64,000 nucleotides of DNA from Variovorax sp. IB41 (GTDB taxonomy: Bacteria; Pseudomonadota; Gammaproteobacteria; Burkholderiales; Burkholderiaceae_C): the NCBI RefSeq assembly GCF_016405905.1, contig NZ_JAEFCB010000011.1, positions 62,001-126,000 of the forward strand, read 5' to 3'. The translations under genes and the position numbers were made by a program. This document shows positions 61,248-64,000 of the stretch, piece by piece. Every line of letters begins with the position of its first letter. Within the stretch, counting starts at the first letter, position 1. The notes under the pieces are model-generated. The model saw only the letters and a program-made list of their open reading frames with translations. It was not told the DNA's origin and ran no database searches.

Positions 61248-62030
61248 TCAGGGCGATTGCTGCAGCAGCGACTTCGGCACCTTGAACCGTTCGCCGTCGT
61301 AGCGCAGCGTCACGGTGCTGAACTTCGCGGGCAGCGCCTTCTCGACGCAGCCCTGGTCTTCCTGCTCCTGCGCGCGGCTCTGCACGAGCGTGCGCGACAG
61401 CTGCAGGTCCGCAAAGCCGTTGCTGGCGGCCTTGCCCACCGAGAGCATGGTGCGCAGCTTCTCGAAATGGCCGGTGCAGGTCGTGTCCCAGCCGCCGTTG
61501 TCGTGGTCCAGCTCGATCTCCTGCAGCACCTCGCGCAGCCTGCTGCCGTGCTGCACGTAGAGGCGAACCGTCTCGCTGGCCAGCGGGCTCGACGGCGCGC
61601 TGCTGCCGCGGTAGCGCACGCGCAGGCCGAAGGCGCGCGCGTCGGCGGCGAGCACGTAGCGCGAGGTGTCGATGCGGATGTCCTGGATCGCGGTGGTCGC
61701 GTCCTCGTCGAGCGCCTCGGGCTGGAAGAGGCGGCCGATGACGGTGTCGCGCTCGGTGTTGCCGTTGTCGGGCCGCTGGATCAGCAGCACCTCGAGGTCG
61801 AAGACCTTGGCGCCCTTGTCGGTGGTCTCGCGCGGCATCGGCAGCACGACGATGCTGCGGCCGGGGAACGCGGGCCACACCTTGCAGGCCGCGAGCCGTT
61901 CGTCGAGCGGGCGCTTGGGGTACAGCTTGGCGTGCATGCGCTCGGCCAGGCCGCTTTCGCAGGCGGCGTGGCCGAGGCCGGCCGCAGAGAGGCCCAGCAG
62001 GAGCAGGGCGTGGCGAAGAAGGGAGCGCAT
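61248..62030 (-). CDS. Secreted hypothetical protein
   Basis: A 260-residue protein with a Sec signal (MRSLLRHALLLLGLSAAGLGHAACESG, cleavage after GHA). The mature part has paired cysteines (near CESG and LAACKVW; TTCTGHFEK; QGCVEKAL) that could form disulfides. The rest is beta-rich (FDLEVLLIQRPDNGNTERDTVIGRL, SRYVLAADARAFGLRVRYRG). I recognise no family. It follows murI by 14 bp in the same direction, so it may be read from the fumarase-murI transcript, but no link in function is apparent. Confidence 0.8.
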   Translation of the reverse strand: MRSLLRHALLLLGLSAAGLGHAACESGLAERMHAKLYPKRPLDERLAACKVWPAFPGRSIVVLPMPRETTDKGAKVFDLEVLLIQRPDNGNTERDTVIGRLFQPEALDEDATTAIQDIRIDTSRYVLAADARAFGLRVRYRGSSAPSSPLASETVRLYVQHGSRLREVLQEIELDHDNGGWDTTCTGHFEKLRTMLSVGKAASNGFADLQLSRTLVQSRAQEQEDQGCVEKALPAKFSTVTLRYDGERFKVPKSLLQQSP

Positions 62031-62044
62031 GAGGTACGGCGGTT

Positions 62045-62842
62045 TCAGGTGGCGATTGCCGTTGTACCTTGCGGCGAAATCTGCAGCCAGCGCGCGGCGG
62101 CCACTTCGAGAACGGCCTGGTCACCGCTGCTCTGAAGCATCAGCCCGCCTTCGCCGTCCGAGAGGCGGCCAGCAGCGGCCAGCACACGCCGCGTCTGCTG
62201 CGCGACCGGCGCGCCGGTGTCGATGAAGCGCAGCGCGGGCGGCGCATGGCGCTGCAGTTCGCTCTTCACGAGCGGGTAGTGCGTGCAGCCGAGCACGATG
62301 GTGTCGACTTCGCCGGGCGCATCGCCGAAGGGACCGGCCTCGGCCATGTAGCGCGCGCAGAGCGTCGCGATGGCTGCGGTGTCCAGGCCTTCGATGGCTT
62401 TGACGAGTCCGTCGCACGGCACGGCACGAATGTGGGCAGACCCGGCGAATGAGTCGCGCAAGGCCGCGTACTTGGCGCTGGCCAGCGTTCCGCGCGTGGC
62501 CATCACAGCGATGTGGCCCGTGCGGCTCGTCGCCACGGCCGGCTTGAGCGCAGGCTCCAGGCCCACGATGGGCAACGTGGGGTGCTCGGCACGCAGCAGG
62601 TGGATCGCCGCCGTCGTGGCCGTGTTGCAGGCCACGACCAACGCCTGGATGCCGTGTTCGGCGATCAGCTGTTCGGTCACCTTGCGCGAGCGTTCGATCA
62701 CATACTCATCGCCGCGCTCGCCATACGGCGCATAGGCCGCATCGGAGAAATAAATGAAGCGTTCACGCGGCAGCTCGGCACGCAGCGCGGCGAGCACGCT
62801 GAGACCGCCGACGCCGCTGTCGAAGACGCCTACAAGGCTCAA
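62045..62842 (-). CDS. murI: Glutamate racemase
   Basis: A 265-residue cofactor-free enzyme making D-glutamate for peptidoglycan. VGVFDSGVGGLSVLAAL is the N-terminal motif. The two catalytic cysteines are in VACNTATTAAI and VLGCTHYPLV. The open frame extends to a GTG at 62896, but the TTG at 62842 is preferred: it places MSLVGVFDSGVGG at the start, has GGAAGAAGC directly upstream, and overlaps the fumarase stop as TTGA. The GTG would overlap fumarase by 58 bp. Confidence 0.93.
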   Translation of the reverse strand: MSLVGVFDSGVGGLSVLAALRAELPRERFIYFSDAAYAPYGERGDEYVIERSRKVTEQLIAEHGIQALVVACNTATTAAIHLLRAEHPTLPIVGLEPALKPAVATSRTGHIAVMATRGTLASAKYAALRDSFAGSAHIRAVPCDGLVKAIEGLDTAAIATLCARYMAEAGPFGDAPGEVDTIVLGCTHYPLVKSELQRHAPPALRFIDTGAPVAQQTRRVLAAAGRLSDGEGGLMLQSSGDQAVLEVAAARWLQISPQGTTAIAT

Positions 62843-64000
62843 GCTTCTTCCATCATGATGGTCTTGAACTCGCCGCTGGCGATGCGCTTCTGCCACTCGG
62901 CCGGGCCGGTGATGTGCGCGCTGGTGCCGCCCGCGTCGACCGCCACCGTCACGGGCATGTCGACCACGTCGAATTCATAGATCGCTTCCATGCCCAGGTC
63001 CTGGAAGCCCACGACCTTGGCGGTCTTGATGGCCTTGCTCACCAGGTAGGCGGCGCCGCCCACGGCCATGAGGTAGGCGCTCTTGTGCTTCTTGATCGCC
63101 TCGATGGCGACCGGGCCGCGCTCGGCCTTGCCGATCATCGCGATCAGGCCGGTTTGCGCCAGCATCATCTCGGTGAAGCCGTCCATGCGCGTGGCGGTCG
63201 TCGGGCCGGCCGGGCCCACGGCCTCGTCGCCCACCGGATCGACCGGGCCGACGTAGTAGATGACGCGGTTGGTGAAGTCGACGGGCAGCTTCTCGCCCTT
63301 GGCCAGCATGTCCTGGATGCGCTTGTGCGCGGCGTCGCGGCCGGTGAGCATCTTGCCGTTAAGGAGCAGCGTGTCGCCCGGCTTCCAGCTCGCCACTTCG
63401 GCGGGCGTGAGTTGGTCCAGGTTCACACGCTTGCTCTTCTTTTCGTCGGGTGCCCAGTTCACGTCGGGCCAGAGATCCAGCGACGGTGGATCGAGGTACA
63501 CCGCGCCGCTGCCGTCCATCACGAAGTGCGCATGGCGCGTGGCCGCGCAGTTGGGGATCATCGCCACCGGCTTGCTGGCCGCGTGCGTCGGGTACATCTT
63601 GATCTTGATGTCCAGCACGGTGGCCAGGCCGCCCAGGCCCTGCGCGCCGATACCGAGCGCATTGACCTTCTCGTACAGCTCGATGCGCAGCGCCTCGACC
63701 TTGGTGAGCTCCGCGCCCGAGGCCTTTTTGGCCTGCAGCTCGTGCATGTCCAGGTCGTCCATCAGGCTTTCCTTGGCCATGAGCGCGGCCTTCTCGGCGG
63801 TGCCGCCGATGCCGATGCCCAGCATGCCCGGGGGGCACCAGCCGGCGCCCATGGTGGGCACGGTCTTGAGCACCCAGTCGACCACGCTGTCGCCGGGGTT
63901 CAGCATCACGAGCTTGCTCTTGTTCTCGCTGCCGCCGCCCTTGGCCGCGACCGTCACCTCGACGGTGTTGCCCGGCACGATCTCGGTGAAGATCACCGCG
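62839..64000 (-). CDS. Class I (iron-sulfur) fumarate hydratase, N-terminus outside window
   Basis: Interconverts fumarate and malate in the TCA cycle using a [4Fe-4S] cluster. The open frame enters from the window edge and runs 386 residues to TGA at 62839-62841. It holds the end of the alpha-type domain (VTVAAKGGGSENKSKL, GWCPPGMLGIGIGGTAEKAALMAKESL, CAATRHAHF) and all of the beta-type domain (GDTLLLNGKMLTGRDAAHKR, YYVGPVDPVGDEAVGPAGPTTATRMDGF). The two are fused in one chain as in FumA/FumB-type enzymes of ~505 residues. The GTG at 63996 is internal, not a start. Tartrate dehydratase-like activity cannot be excluded. Confidence 0.92.
   Translation of the reverse strand, partial: AVIFTEIVPGNTVEVTVAAKGGGSENKSKLVMLNPGDSVVDWVLKTVPTMGAGWCPPGMLGIGIGGTAEKAALMAKESLMDDLDMHELQAKKASGAELTKVEALRIELYEKVNALGIGAQGLGGLATVLDIKIKMYPTHAASKPVAMIPNCAATRHAHFVMDGSGAVYLDPPSLDLWPDVNWAPDEKKSKRVNLDQLTPAEVASWKPGDTLLLNGKMLTGRDAAHKRIQDMLAKGEKLPVDFTNRVIYYVGPVDPVGDEAVGPAGPTTATRMDGFTEMMLAQTGLIAMIGKAERGPVAIEAIKKHKSAYLMAVGGAAYLVSKAIKTAKVVGFQDLGMEAIYEFDVVDMPVTVAVDAGGTSAHITGPAEWQKRIASGEFKTIMMEEA

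Overview
The window looks like a chromosome segment of a high-GC betaproteobacterium, most likely Burkholderiales/Comamonadaceae of the Variovorax-Acidovorax type. This is an inference from strong GC bias at third codon positions, many solute uptake systems of the TctC (Bug) and Liv kinds, the tig-clpP-clpX-lon block followed by tRNA genes, and hpnCDE squalene genes. No species marker was compared. Coding density is very high, no stretch above 300 bp lacks a gene, and I see no insertion sequence, prophage or CRISPR array.

Layout. 1-2300: tilS end, lysC, tRNA-Ser(GCU). 2334-9385: a Crp/Fnr-type regulator divergent from a Tat-exported molybdenum hydroxylase (large and Fe-S subunits), then an orphan 7TM-type sensor kinase, a cytochrome c, a lipoprotein and a small secreted protein. 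9533-16292: ppk2, hslR-like gene, tctE-tctD two-component pair divergent from a tctC-tctB-tctA tripartite carboxylate transporter. 16532-17878: secreted alpha/beta hydrolase. 17924-24550: a complete TetR-controlled RND efflux operon (TetR, OMF, MFP, permease), each gene start overlapping the previous stop. 24685-35668: a sigma-54 activator, a DUF4272-like gene, an HNH gene, then a Liv-type ABC operon with an extracellular PHA depolymerase gene inserted between its binding protein and ATPase genes, followed by an alpha/beta hydrolase and a DUF1993 gene. 35790-39531: Tat-exported thioredoxin-like protein, hemH, HAD phosphatase, NIPSNAP, LysE exporter, small gene. 39528-42534: hpnC-hpnD-hpnE. 42605-49044: kup and a second RND pump (MFP, permease) behind a palindromic operator. 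49148-56507: tRNA-Leu(UAG), a Ser/Asp-repeat membrane protein, then tig, clpP, clpX, lon. 56562-56963: tRNA-Gly, tRNA-Cys, tRNA-Leu(UAA). 56986-64000: conserved hypothetical, UMF1-type transporter, large lipoprotein, secreted hypothetical, murI and the 3' part of a class I fumarase.

The most interesting unit is 24685-35105. The intergenic region before the Liv binding protein has all parts of a sigma-54 promoter in the right order: two tandem small palindromes about 80-115 bp upstream of the predicted start, an exact IHF consensus, and a -24/-12 element with exact GG-N10-GC spacing. A GAFTGA-containing activator is encoded just upstream. Together with a type-2 short-chain PHA depolymerase, a five-component Liv importer and a terminal alpha/beta hydrolase, this suggests a nitrogen- or carbon-signal-controlled system that breaks down external polyhydroxyalkanoate and imports its products. 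That role is inference. The protein family calls and the promoter parts are what the sequence shows.

Other regulatory points: a TetR-type palindrome over a consensus -35 in front of the second RND pump, which has no local regulator; a CRP-type 16-bp dyad between the Crp-like gene and the molybdenum hydroxylase; and two likely TTG starts that overlap the preceding TGA (hpnE, murI), replacing the ATGA coupling used elsewhere in the window.
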